Of a stretch of DNA of 64,000 nucleotides, positions 41,910-49,057 are shown in pieces (the stretch's first letter is position 1; every line of letters begins with the position of its first letter). A model generated the notes under the pieces. The model searched no databases, was not told the origin of the DNA, and saw nothing but the letters and a program-made list of their open reading frames with translations. The DNA is from an uncultured Clostridium sp. Lineage in GTDB: Bacteria > Bacillota > Clostridia > Lachnospirales > Lachnospiraceae. A program made the position numbers and the translations under genes. The stretch is taken from assembly GCA_946553025.1 (NCBI GenBank), contig CAMNRM010000021.1:1-64000 (forward strand), read 5' to 3'.

Positions 41910-43820
41910 ATGAAGTATAAAAAACTTTTATCACCGGCGAAAATCGGTTCGCTGGAGTTAAAGAACCGTGCAATTATGGCACCGATGTCCGCGGCTCTGG
42001 GAAATCCCGACGGGACGGTTTCCGATCCGCTGATTGCCTATCTTACGGCTCGTGCAGACGGCGGTGTGGGGATGATTATTACCGAATATTGTTTTGTTAC
42101 TGAGGAGGGAAGATCGTCGGATCATCAGATTTCGGTGACGGATGATGAAAAGATTCCCGGGTTAAAGCGGCTGGCGGATGCCGTGCACGAGCATGGGGCA
42201 AAGGTCTGCTTACAGCTTCAGCACGGCGGAAGGCGTTCTATCGTCCGGGTAATGGCACCTTCAGCCATTATGAAACAGACGGATCGGGTAATGCCGGAGG
42301 AGATGACGACGCAGGAAGTTTATGATTTAATTGATGCCTTTATTGCCGGTGCAGTGCGGGCGAAAAAGGCCGGGTTTGATATGGTGGAGGTGCATTGCTC
42401 TCACGGTTATCTGCTCAATGATTTTATCTCCCCAAGTGCCAACCGCAGAACCGATGCATTCGGCGGCGGGCTTACCGGGCGGGCCAAGGCTCCGGTGATG
42501 ATTATTGAAGGAATTAAAAAGGCGTGCGGTGCGGATTATCCGGTGAGTGTGCGGTTAAACGGCGACGATATGGTATCCGACGGCAACCTTAGTCGGGATT
42601 CGGCGGCGCTGGCGATGCTTTTGGAAGAGGCCGGTGCGGATTTGATTGACGTGTCCGGCGGGATGAACGGCGTGGGCTACGGCATTGCCCCGGCGGCGGT
42701 AAGGACGGGCTATAATGCCGATCCGGCAGAGGAAATCCGCAGGGTTATCGATATCCCGGTGGCTGTGGCAGGAAGGATTAACGAGCCGGAGTATGCCGAA
42801 AGCCTTCTGCGCAAGGGAAATGTGGAATTTATTACCTTAGGACGCGCCCTGTTTGCCGATCCGGCCTTTGTCAATAAGGCGGCAGCGGGGAAGGAAGAGG
42901 AAATCTGTCCCTGTGTGGGATGTTTACAGCGCTGCTACGGCAGCTACGGGCACGGCGGACAGTTCAGAGGATGTATGGTCAATCCGTTTTCCATGCGGGA
43001 AACCGTGCTGAAAATCGAACCGGCAGAAACAAAAAAGAAGGTGGTCGTTATCGGGGCAGGCATTGCAGGGATGGAAACGGCATGGACTGCAGCCGCCCGC
43101 GGTCATCAGGTGGAACTGTTCGAGGAGAGCGCATATCCCGGCGGACAGTTCAGGATTGCCGCCATTCCCCCGCATAAGCAGATGCTGGCAAGGGCCTGCG
43201 TGTATTACAGTAAGATGTGCGAGAAATACGGCGTGACCATGCATTACAACACGAAGGCAGATAAGGAAAAGATTTTGTCCTGCAACCCGGATGTGGTGGT
43301 GGTTGCCACCGGAGGAACGCCATTGGTGCCGGGGATTCCCGGGCTTAAAGAGTCGGGCTGTATCGCCAACCGGGAGATATTGCTGGGAAGGATTGCGCCG
43401 GGGAATAAGGCGCTGATATTAGGCGGTGGCCTTCAGGGTGCGGAAACGGCAGATTTTATGGCAGAGCATGGATATGAAGTGACGATTATTGAAATGCGTG
43501 ACGGTATTGCCATGGACGATCACCCGGCGACACAGAAGCTTCTTTTGGAAAGACTGAACAAAAACCATGTGCAGATGATTACCTCCGCTACCGTAAAAAC
43601 CGTGCATCCCGACGGCGTGGATTATGAAAAGGATGGAAAGACAGAGAAGCTTGGCGGTTTTGACAGTGTAATCCTTGCCTTTGGAACACGGTCAAATCAG
43701 GCGTTAATGGAAGAGTTAAAGGACATCCGGGCCGAGGTGGTTATGGTCGGTGATGCCGTAAAGGCGGGCAATGCCGTAGAAGCGATTTACCGCGGGGCTG
43801 TGCTGGGAACTTCGCTGTAA
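41910..43820 (+). CDS. OYE-family FAD/FMN/4Fe-4S enoyl-CoA reductase (2,4-dienoyl-CoA reductase/BaiCD-like)
   Basis: The protein has 636 residues from ATG 41910; an in-frame ATG at 41892 overlaps the GGAGG site. The order is an N-terminal TIM barrel with FMN (NRAIMAPMSAAL; HGYLLNDFISPSANRRTDAF), a 4Fe-4S motif CPCVGCLQRCYG followed by a fourth Cys in RGCMVNP, an FAD Rossmann motif (VVVIGAGIAGMETAW) and an NAD(P) Rossmann motif (ALILGGGLQGAETADF). The layout equals bacterial 2,4-dienoyl-CoA reductase and the bile-acid enzymes BaiCD/BaiH. It would reduce an unsaturated CoA ester with NAD(P)H. It is in the P4 operon with the hydratase. Confidence 0.93.
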   Translation: MKYKKLLSPAKIGSLELKNRAIMAPMSAALGNPDGTVSDPLIAYLTARADGGVGMIITEYCFVTEEGRSSDHQISVTDDEKIPGLKRLADAVHEHGAKVCLQLQHGGRRSIVRVMAPSAIMKQTDRVMPEEMTTQEVYDLIDAFIAGAVRAKKAGFDMVEVHCSHGYLLNDFISPSANRRTDAFGGGLTGRAKAPVMIIEGIKKACGADYPVSVRLNGDDMVSDGNLSRDSAALAMLLEEAGADLIDVSGGMNGVGYGIAPAAVRTGYNADPAEEIRRVIDIPVAVAGRINEPEYAESLLRKGNVEFITLGRALFADPAFVNKAAAGKEEEICPCVGCLQRCYGSYGHGGQFRGCMVNPFSMRETVLKIEPAETKKKVVVIGAGIAGMETAWTAAARGHQVELFEESAYPGGQFRIAAIPPHKQMLARACVYYSKMCEKYGVTMHYNTKADKEKILSCNPDVVVVATGGTPLVPGIPGLKESGCIANREILLGRIAPGNKALILGGGLQGAETADFMAEHGYEVTIIEMRDGIAMDDHPATQKLLLERLNKNHVQMITSATVKTVHPDGVDYEKDGKTEKLGGFDSVILAFGTRSNQALMEELKDIRAEVVMVGDAVKAGNAVEAIYRGAVLGTSL

Positions 43821-43877
43821 GTATGGTTTGCAGCGGAAGGTTATAACGGCGGAAGTTTTACCGATATGGAGGAAAAA

Positions 43878-44717
43878 ATGAAGCAGAAAACAGAAAAGAC
43901 CAGATTTACACTGTTGGATCTTGCCGATTTTGATGCGTATAAGGCAGAGCATGTGACACTCACCGAAGAAGAAAAGGCAGAGGATGAAAAAAAGCGGATT
44001 GTGTGGCCGATTCCCTGCTACTGTGTACTGGTGCAGCATCCGGTTCTGGGAAATGTGCTTTTTGACACGGGGATTGACGATGAATATAAAGAGCGCTGGC
44101 CCAAAAACCTTCTGCAGGAATATCCGGTGAAGCGGTTTTGCAGGCTGGAAACCCGGTTATCCGAACTGGGACTTATGCCGGGGGATATTGACCAGATCAT
44201 CCTTTCGCACATGCATTTTGACCATGCGGGGAATCTGCGGCTGTTTTGCGGGACGAAGGCAGGAAAAGGAGTGATTGTCCAGAAAGAAGAAGCGCGTCAT
44301 GGGTTTCTTTTGTCGAATCTTTACGATTGCAGTGAGGTAAAATACCGCTATGACGGCTATGTGCGCCATGAGTTTAACGGACTTCCTGGGATTTCTTTTA
44401 AGCTGGTCAAGGGGGATGTAAAGCTTGCGGATGACCTGGAACTTATTCATCTGCCGGGACACACGCCGGGAACGATGGGGCTTTTAGTGCGCACGGAGAA
44501 ATTTGGGACGGCGATATTTCCGTCGGATGCCGTGTACAATGCAAAAAATTACGGCCCGCCAGCCATGCTTCCCGGAATGTGCGCCTGCCCGGGGGAATTT
44601 GGCAGCAGTATAGAAAAATGCCGAGAGATAGTAGAGCGTGAGCAGGGGACGGTGTTTTTCAGCCACGATTCCAAGGTGTATCAAACCTATAAGAAGTCGC
44701 CAGAGTGGTATGTGTAA
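43878..44717 (+). CDS. Metallo-beta-lactamase-fold hydrolase (lactonase-like)
   Basis: The protein has 279 residues from ATG 43878, placed after GGAGGAAAAA. The zinc-binding set is complete: H-x-H-x-D-H in LSHMHFDHAGNL, His in HLPGHTPGTMG, Asp in FPSDAVYN and a late His in FSHDSKVY. The arrangement and length are like N-acyl-homoserine-lactone lactonases. In this operon a lactone or thioester intermediate of the catabolic pathway is a more likely substrate than a signal molecule (inference). It is the last gene of the P4 operon. Confidence 0.9.
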   Translation: MKQKTEKTRFTLLDLADFDAYKAEHVTLTEEEKAEDEKKRIVWPIPCYCVLVQHPVLGNVLFDTGIDDEYKERWPKNLLQEYPVKRFCRLETRLSELGLMPGDIDQIILSHMHFDHAGNLRLFCGTKAGKGVIVQKEEARHGFLLSNLYDCSEVKYRYDGYVRHEFNGLPGISFKLVKGDVKLADDLELIHLPGHTPGTMGLLVRTEKFGTAIFPSDAVYNAKNYGPPAMLPGMCACPGEFGSSIEKCREIVEREQGTVFFSHDSKVYQTYKKSPEWYV

Positions 44718-44783
44718 GTAAGTCTGACAGATAAAGACGGGTTGTAGTAAAGCAGCCCGGATGATAAGAAGAATATAAATATC

Positions 44784-44811
44784 AAAAATGCGGTCATATG
44801 ACCGCATTTTT
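44784..44811. terminator. Perfect 28-bp palindrome: terminator of P4 operon
   Basis: AAAAATGCGGTCAT followed by ATGACCGCATTTTT. It ends in a T run, so it should terminate the P4 operon. Because it touches the -35 of the next promoter, it could also be the operator of the toxin-antitoxin promoter. Confidence 0.8.
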
Positions 44812-44812
44812 G

Positions 44813-44840
44813 TTGACAAAAGGAAAAAAAGGAGTATAAT
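44813..44840 (+). promoter_or_regulatory. Strong sigma-A-type promoter of the toxin-antitoxin pair
   Basis: TTGACA (44813-44818) and TATAAT (44835-44840) are both perfect, with 16-bp spacing, 24 bases before the toxin start. Confidence 0.88.
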
Positions 44841-44864
44841 AAAAACAAAGGTGGGGGTGAATTC

Positions 44865-45203
44865 GTGGGGAATCAGGTTGGAAGTACAGAAATTAAGGCT
44901 TTTTTGGAAGAAGTTAAAACATTGCTCTCTGCGGGAAAATATGATTTTGTACCGAGAAGAAAGAATATGGAGTCATTAGCACAATACGGACTTACGATTA
45001 AGGATGCCAGGGATGAGATTTTGGAATTGAGGGTCAGTGATTATTATAAGGGCCCCAAGCAGGATTTTGAACGGAATGGAGTTATCTGGGAGTTTAAGAA
45101 AAGTATAGATGAAACTCCATTTTACATCAAAATAAAGATTGTCCAGGAAGATGGAGAGAATATTCTTAAATGTCTTGGATTCCACAAGGATGATTTTGCA
45201 TAG
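44865..45203 (+). CDS. MqsR-family toxin (mRNA interferase-like)
   Basis: The protein has 112 residues starting with GTG 44865 after GGTGGGGGTGAATTC. Sequence style and length match the MqsR family of RelE-like toxins (N-terminal helix STEIKAFLEEVKTLL, then AQYGLTIKDARDEILEL, GVIWEFKKS and FYIKIKIVQ strands and ILKCLGFHKDD at the end). MqsR cuts mRNA at GCU-type sites in relatives; activity here is not shown. The partner gene follows after 12 bases. Toxin-first order is typical of MqsRA and HigBA and unlike most other type II systems. Confidence 0.8.
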   Translation: MGNQVGSTEIKAFLEEVKTLLSAGKYDFVPRRKNMESLAQYGLTIKDARDEILELRVSDYYKGPKQDFERNGVIWEFKKSIDETPFYIKIKIVQEDGENILKCLGFHKDDFA

Positions 45204-45215
45204 GAGGCAGTGTCA

Positions 45216-46217
45216 ATGAAAAAATATTGTGAAATGTGTGAGAAGAAGGTAGAAACTAAAATTGTCACAAAAAAAGAGGTTTACGATGTTTGTGGTGAAT
45301 CTATTGAAGTAGAGGCACAAATTTTAGTATGTGCTGACTGTGGTGAAGAATTTTTTTGTGAGGAATTGGATAATCTTACCTTGATTAAAGCCTTTAATGC
45401 GTATCGAAGAAGACATAAACTGTTATTTCCCGACGAGATTAAGCAGATACGAGAGCAGTATGGATTAAGCCAGAGAAGTTTTGCGAAATTGCTTAATTGG
45501 GGCGATAAAACAATTTATCGCTATGAAAATGGTTCTATTCAGGATAAAGCACATAACAGTTTACTTTTATTTTTACGGGAACCGAGAAATATGAAGACTT
45601 ATTTAATGGAAAATGAAATAAGTTTGGAGGAGCGTCAGAAAAACAAACTATTAAAAATCGTTGAACAATTAGGGCAGGAAGCAGAACGTCCCATTGAAAA
45701 AAAAGTTTTTCATGCATTTTTTTCTTCGTCACCTTCAATTAAAAATGGTTTTAAGGTATTTGATTATGAAAAGTTATGTGCTATGGTTTTGTTTTTTGCG
45801 CATCAAAGTGAAAGGCTGCTGAAAGTTAAGTTGCTGAAATTACTTAATTATTCGGATATGATTTTTTATCAGGAAAATGGTGTATCGATATCAGGGACAG
45901 AATATATTCATTTCCAGTATGGACCCGTTCCACAGAATTATGATATACTATTTGGTATGATGGCGTTGGATCATGTTGTTCATATCGAAGTTGTTTTTGA
46001 TAACGGCTACGAAAAACATCAGGTTGTTCCTGAGTGTGCCGTCCCCGAAGGTATTTTGTCACAAGAAGAAATCGATGTACTTGAACGAATCCATAAGAAA
46101 TTTGCAGATTTTGGTTCTTTTGAGATTTCGAATTATTCACATAAAGAGAAAGGCTACAGTTCGACAAAGCAGGGAGAAGTTATTCCTTATTCTTATGCAA
46201 AGGATATTCAATTATAA
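45216..46217 (+). CDS. Antitoxin with zinc ribbon, HTH and Panacea (SocA-like) domain
   Basis: The protein has 333 residues from ATG 45216, which is 8 bases after AGGAGG. An N-terminal MqsA-type zinc ribbon has Cys pairs in KKYCEMCEKK and LVCADCGEEFFC. A helix-turn-helix follows (IREQYGLSQRSFAKLLNWG, DKTIYRYENG). From about residue 185 it carries a SocA/Panacea (DUF4065) domain: LLKLLNYSDMIFYQENG, GTEYIHFQYGPVPQNY. MqsA itself is only ~130 residues, so this is a fusion of an MqsA-like front with Panacea, a domain known to neutralise several unrelated toxins. It probably binds the toxin and represses its own promoter. Confidence 0.88.
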   Translation: MKKYCEMCEKKVETKIVTKKEVYDVCGESIEVEAQILVCADCGEEFFCEELDNLTLIKAFNAYRRRHKLLFPDEIKQIREQYGLSQRSFAKLLNWGDKTIYRYENGSIQDKAHNSLLLFLREPRNMKTYLMENEISLEERQKNKLLKIVEQLGQEAERPIEKKVFHAFFSSSPSIKNGFKVFDYEKLCAMVLFFAHQSERLLKVKLLKLLNYSDMIFYQENGVSISGTEYIHFQYGPVPQNYDILFGMMALDHVVHIEVVFDNGYEKHQVVPECAVPEGILSQEEIDVLERIHKKFADFGSFEISNYSHKEKGYSSTKQGEVIPYSYAKDIQL

Positions 46218-46272
46218 TTGGTAATAGGCTGTGCTGCTATAAAATATTGATGAAAAAAAGGAGAAAATGAAG

Positions 46273-46959
46273 ATGAATTTACATGCAACAGACCCGGAAT
46301 TTATGGAGAGATTTGAATATTTTGCGTATGAGGAGGCCGTCCATGAAAAAGGGCAGGAGCTTCCCGAAGAAACACGGTATATGGCAGTCTTGGCGACCTT
46401 GCTTGGCTGTCAGGGGGTGGATGCATTTAAGGAAGTTCTTCCCCGGGCGCTGGATGCGGGGCTTACGCCGGTTGTGGTAAAAGAGGTGGTTTATCAGGCC
46501 GTGGATTATCTGGGCTATGGACGGGTGCTTCCATTTCTGCGGGCAACGAATGAAGTGTTGGAGGAAAGAGGGATAATTCTTCCTCTTCCCGGACAGTCTA
46601 CCACAACGTTAGAAGACCGTCTGGAAAAAGGAGTGGAGGTACAGGCGGCAATTTTCGGCGAGCATATGAAAGAGGCGTGGAAAGCCGGGCATATTCAGAA
46701 GTGGCTGGCGGCAAACTGCTTTGGCGATTATTATACAAGAAAAGGGCTTGATCTTGCACAGCGGGAGATGATTACCTTTTGTTTTCTGTCGGCGCAGGGC
46801 GGCTGTGAACCGCAGCTTACAGCACATGCAAAGGGAAATATGAATGTCGGGAATAATAAGGAGTTTTTACTGAAAGTGGTTTCTCAGTGCCTTCCCTACA
46901 TCGGCTATCCGCGAAGCCTGAATGCGATTGCCTGTGTGAATAAGGCGGCAGAGATGTAA
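46273..46959 (+). CDS. Carboxymuconolactone decarboxylase-family (CMD) protein, second
   Basis: The protein has 228 residues with two CMD-like halves. I use ATG 46273, 9 bases after AGGAG; ATG 46267 is too close to it. Motifs are YMAVLATLLGCQGVDAFKE in the first half and MITFCFLSAQGGCEPQLTAH in the second, with single Cys residues instead of the AhpD C-x-x-C. It probably belonged with the P4 operon before the toxin-antitoxin pair entered. Its C-terminal 22 codons are repeated in degenerate form after the next gene (48602-48676). Confidence 0.85.
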   Translation: MNLHATDPEFMERFEYFAYEEAVHEKGQELPEETRYMAVLATLLGCQGVDAFKEVLPRALDAGLTPVVVKEVVYQAVDYLGYGRVLPFLRATNEVLEERGIILPLPGQSTTTLEDRLEKGVEVQAAIFGEHMKEAWKAGHIQKWLAANCFGDYYTRKGLDLAQREMITFCFLSAQGGCEPQLTAHAKGNMNVGNNKEFLLKVVSQCLPYIGYPRSLNAIACVNKAAEM

Positions 46960-47007
46960 AAGAGATAAATGGTTTTTGTTAGCTTTTCAATTAGAGGAGG
47001 GCGGGAG

Positions 47008-48588
47008 ATGGGGATTTATCTGAATCCGGGGAATGAAGGGTTTAAACGGGCACTGCGTTCACAGATTTATGTTGATAAGTCGGAATTGATTCAGGTGACC
47101 AATACCGTATTAGGGACGGAGCAGGAATACCTCTGTGTCAGCAGGCCAAGGCGTTTTGGAAAGTCCATGGCAGCAAATATGCTGTGTGCCTATTATGGGA
47201 AAGGCTGTGATTCTTCGGGTTTATTTGATGGATTGAAGATAGCAAAAAGCAGTAGCTATAAGGAATATTTGAATCAGTATAATGTGTTGTTTTTTAATAT
47301 TCAGCAATTTTTAACCGGGGCAGGAAGTGTAGAAGAACTTACGGTTTATCTGCAAAAAACGGTTTTGGAAGAATTGCGCCAGGTGTATGGGGAATGGGTT
47401 CCTTTACAGGAGAAGCAGCTTTCTTCGGCATTAGCATCTGTTTATGCAAAAGAATCCGGGGAAAAGAAGGGTTTTGTGATTATTGTTGATGAATGGGACT
47501 GTATTTTCCGTGAAGCAAAGGATAATAAACATGCACAGAAAGTTTATCTGGATTTTTTAAAAGATTTATTCAAAGACAGGAATTATGTAAAGCTGGCTTA
47601 TATGACAGGGATACTGCCGATTAAAAAATATGGTACACATTCGGCATTGAATATATTTTATGAATATTCCATGACAGAACCTAAAGGGCTGGCAGAATTT
47701 GTAGGATTTACCGAGGATGAAGTCAGGGCATTATGTAATAAATATACCTTGAATTTTGAAGAGGCAAAGGCGTGGTATGATGGGTATTCGTTTAAACGCG
47801 CAGAGCATATTTATAATCCTAAATCGATTGTCGATGCGATGTTAGAGGGGGCTTTTCACAGTTATTGGAGTAATACGGAAACTTATGAGGCACTGAAATT
47901 ATATATCAATATGAACTTTGACGGGTTAAAAGACGCGATTATCATGATGATGGGCGGTGAAAAATGTCGTATTCATCCGCGAAAGTTTCAAAATGATATG
48001 ACCAGTTTTGCTTCCAGAGATGATGTTCTTACTTTACTGGTTCATCTGGGATATCTGGGTTATAATGAACAGGAACAGGCTGTATTTATTCCCAATATGG
48101 AGATTGCAGGAGAGTTCGAGAATGCTGTAAGCGGAGATCGCGGATGGGAAAATCTGGCGAAAATTCTTCAACGCTCGGACGATTTACTTAAAGCAACATG
48201 GAGAAAAGAGGAAACTACAGTTGCAAAAATGATAGATGCCATACATGCAGATAACACGTCTATTTTATCTTATAATAATGAAAATGCACTGAGCTGTGTG
48301 ATTACCTTGGCTTATTTTAGTGCACAAAAAGATTATCAGTTGATTCGAGAGCTGCCAACGGGGAGGGGGTATGCAGATATTATCTTTTTGCCAAGAAAAT
48401 ATTCTAATTGTCCGGCGATGGTTATTGAATTGAAATGGGATAAATCGGCAAAGGGGGCAATCCGGCAGATTAAGGATAGGCAGTATGTGAAAGCACTGGA
48501 AGGTTATTCGGGCAGATTGTATTTAGTGGGAATTAATTATCAAAAAAGGATGAAGAAGCATCAGTGCTTGATTGAAATATTGGAATAA
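47008..48588 (+). CDS. AAA-ATPase-like protein with PD-(D/E)XK nuclease domain (DUF1703 type)
   Basis: The protein has 526 residues from ATG 47008 after GAGGAGGGCGGGAG. The N-terminus matches the AAA_9/DUF1703 family: YVDKSELIQVTN, then the P-loop-like SRPRRFGKSMAANMLCAYY and the acidic VIIVDEWDCIF. The C-terminus has a PD-(D/E)XK nuclease pattern, GRGYADIIFLP followed by AMVIELKWDKS (Asp ... Glu-x-Lys). Many copies of this family occur as scattered mobile-like genes in gut anaerobes; the role is unknown. It lies between an intact CMD gene and the remnant of another, as if inserted there. Confidence 0.88.
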   Translation: MGIYLNPGNEGFKRALRSQIYVDKSELIQVTNTVLGTEQEYLCVSRPRRFGKSMAANMLCAYYGKGCDSSGLFDGLKIAKSSSYKEYLNQYNVLFFNIQQFLTGAGSVEELTVYLQKTVLEELRQVYGEWVPLQEKQLSSALASVYAKESGEKKGFVIIVDEWDCIFREAKDNKHAQKVYLDFLKDLFKDRNYVKLAYMTGILPIKKYGTHSALNIFYEYSMTEPKGLAEFVGFTEDEVRALCNKYTLNFEEAKAWYDGYSFKRAEHIYNPKSIVDAMLEGAFHSYWSNTETYEALKLYINMNFDGLKDAIIMMMGGEKCRIHPRKFQNDMTSFASRDDVLTLLVHLGYLGYNEQEQAVFIPNMEIAGEFENAVSGDRGWENLAKILQRSDDLLKATWRKEETTVAKMIDAIHADNTSILSYNNENALSCVITLAYFSAQKDYQLIRELPTGRGYADIIFLPRKYSNCPAMVIELKWDKSAKGAIRQIKDRQYVKALEGYSGRLYLVGINYQKRMKKHQCLIEILE

Positions 48589-48601
48589 AAGAGGTAGTTT
48601 G

Positions 48602-48676
48602 TGCCTTCTCTACATCGGCTATCCGTGGAGCCTGAATGCGGGTACCTGCGTGAATAAGGCCGCTGTAAATCCTTAG
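48602..48676 (+). pseudogene. 3' remnant of a second-copy CMD gene
   Basis: The frame reads CLLYIGYPWSLNAGTC... and ends at TAG 48674-48676. It matches the C-terminus of the CMD protein at 46273 (CLPYIGYPRSLNAIAC). By hand count ~54 of 62 bases agree with 46887-46948. Nothing upstream of 48602 continues the frame. It is the remains of a paralogue most of which was lost, with the AAA gene now in its place. Confidence 0.7.
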
Positions 48677-48703
48677 TTTTAAAGATTTACAGCGGTCTTT
48701 TAT
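48660..48703 (+). terminator. Terminator after the AAA gene and remnant
   Basis: CCGCTGTAAATC (48660-48671) and GATTTACAGCGG (48684-48695) form a 12-bp perfect stem followed by TCTTTTAT. Confidence 0.85.
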
Positions 48704-48725
48704 CATGTAAATTCAGTGACAAAGC

Positions 48726-48848
48726 TTAGATAGCATATAAGTCTTTACTGTGATCTTCTCCGTAAATGCCCCATTTGTCAATAGCAGCCTGTAATTCCGG
48801 GCAGTTAGCAGCTTTCTCGCGCAGAGGAACATTGTTCATTAATGGGCT
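48726..48848 (-). pseudogene. C-terminal fragment of an unidentified gene
   Basis: On the minus strand an open frame of ~40 codons ends with a clean stop at 48726 and reads ...LREKAANCPELQAAIDKWG, then IYGEDHSKDLYAI. It has normal amino-acid composition and coding-like codons but is cut off by a stop at 48849. I do not recognise the parent family. It looks like a decayed gene in the same scar zone as the CMD remnant. Confidence 0.45.
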
Positions 48849-48928
48849 TTAAATTATAGAATCTAGCTTTGGAGGCGTTGATATTTGTAATATAGTTGAG
48901 AAATCATAGAAATCCAGAGAAAAAAGGA

Positions 48929-48957
48929 ATGACAAGAACAAATATTCGTGTTATAAT
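48929..48957 (+). promoter_or_regulatory. Promoter upstream of pcrA
   Basis: ATGACA (48929-48934) and TATAAT (48952-48957) are spaced by 17 bases, ~100 bases before the helicase start codon. No other gene lies between. Confidence 0.6.
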
Positions 48958-49057
48958 GAAACTGCCTGACGGGGAAATAAAGCAAAACAGGTGAAAAGAA
49001 GAAAAAGAAGAGATAGTATAGGAAAGATAAGTCGAATTAAAGAAGGACAGGTGAAGG

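Noticed and set aside
32185-43820. Interpretation as a bile-acid 7-dehydroxylation (bai) operon
   Set aside because: CaiB, OYE and SDR genes are shared in type only. There is no recognisable BaiB ligase, BaiE dehydratase or BaiG transporter, and the aldolase, PPC, CMD and sigma-54 control do not fit.
46887-48662. Matching sequences on both sides of the AAA gene considered as a target-site duplication
   Set aside because: They differ at ~8 of 62 bases, and the second copy keeps the reading frame and a different ending, so a decayed paralogue explains them better.
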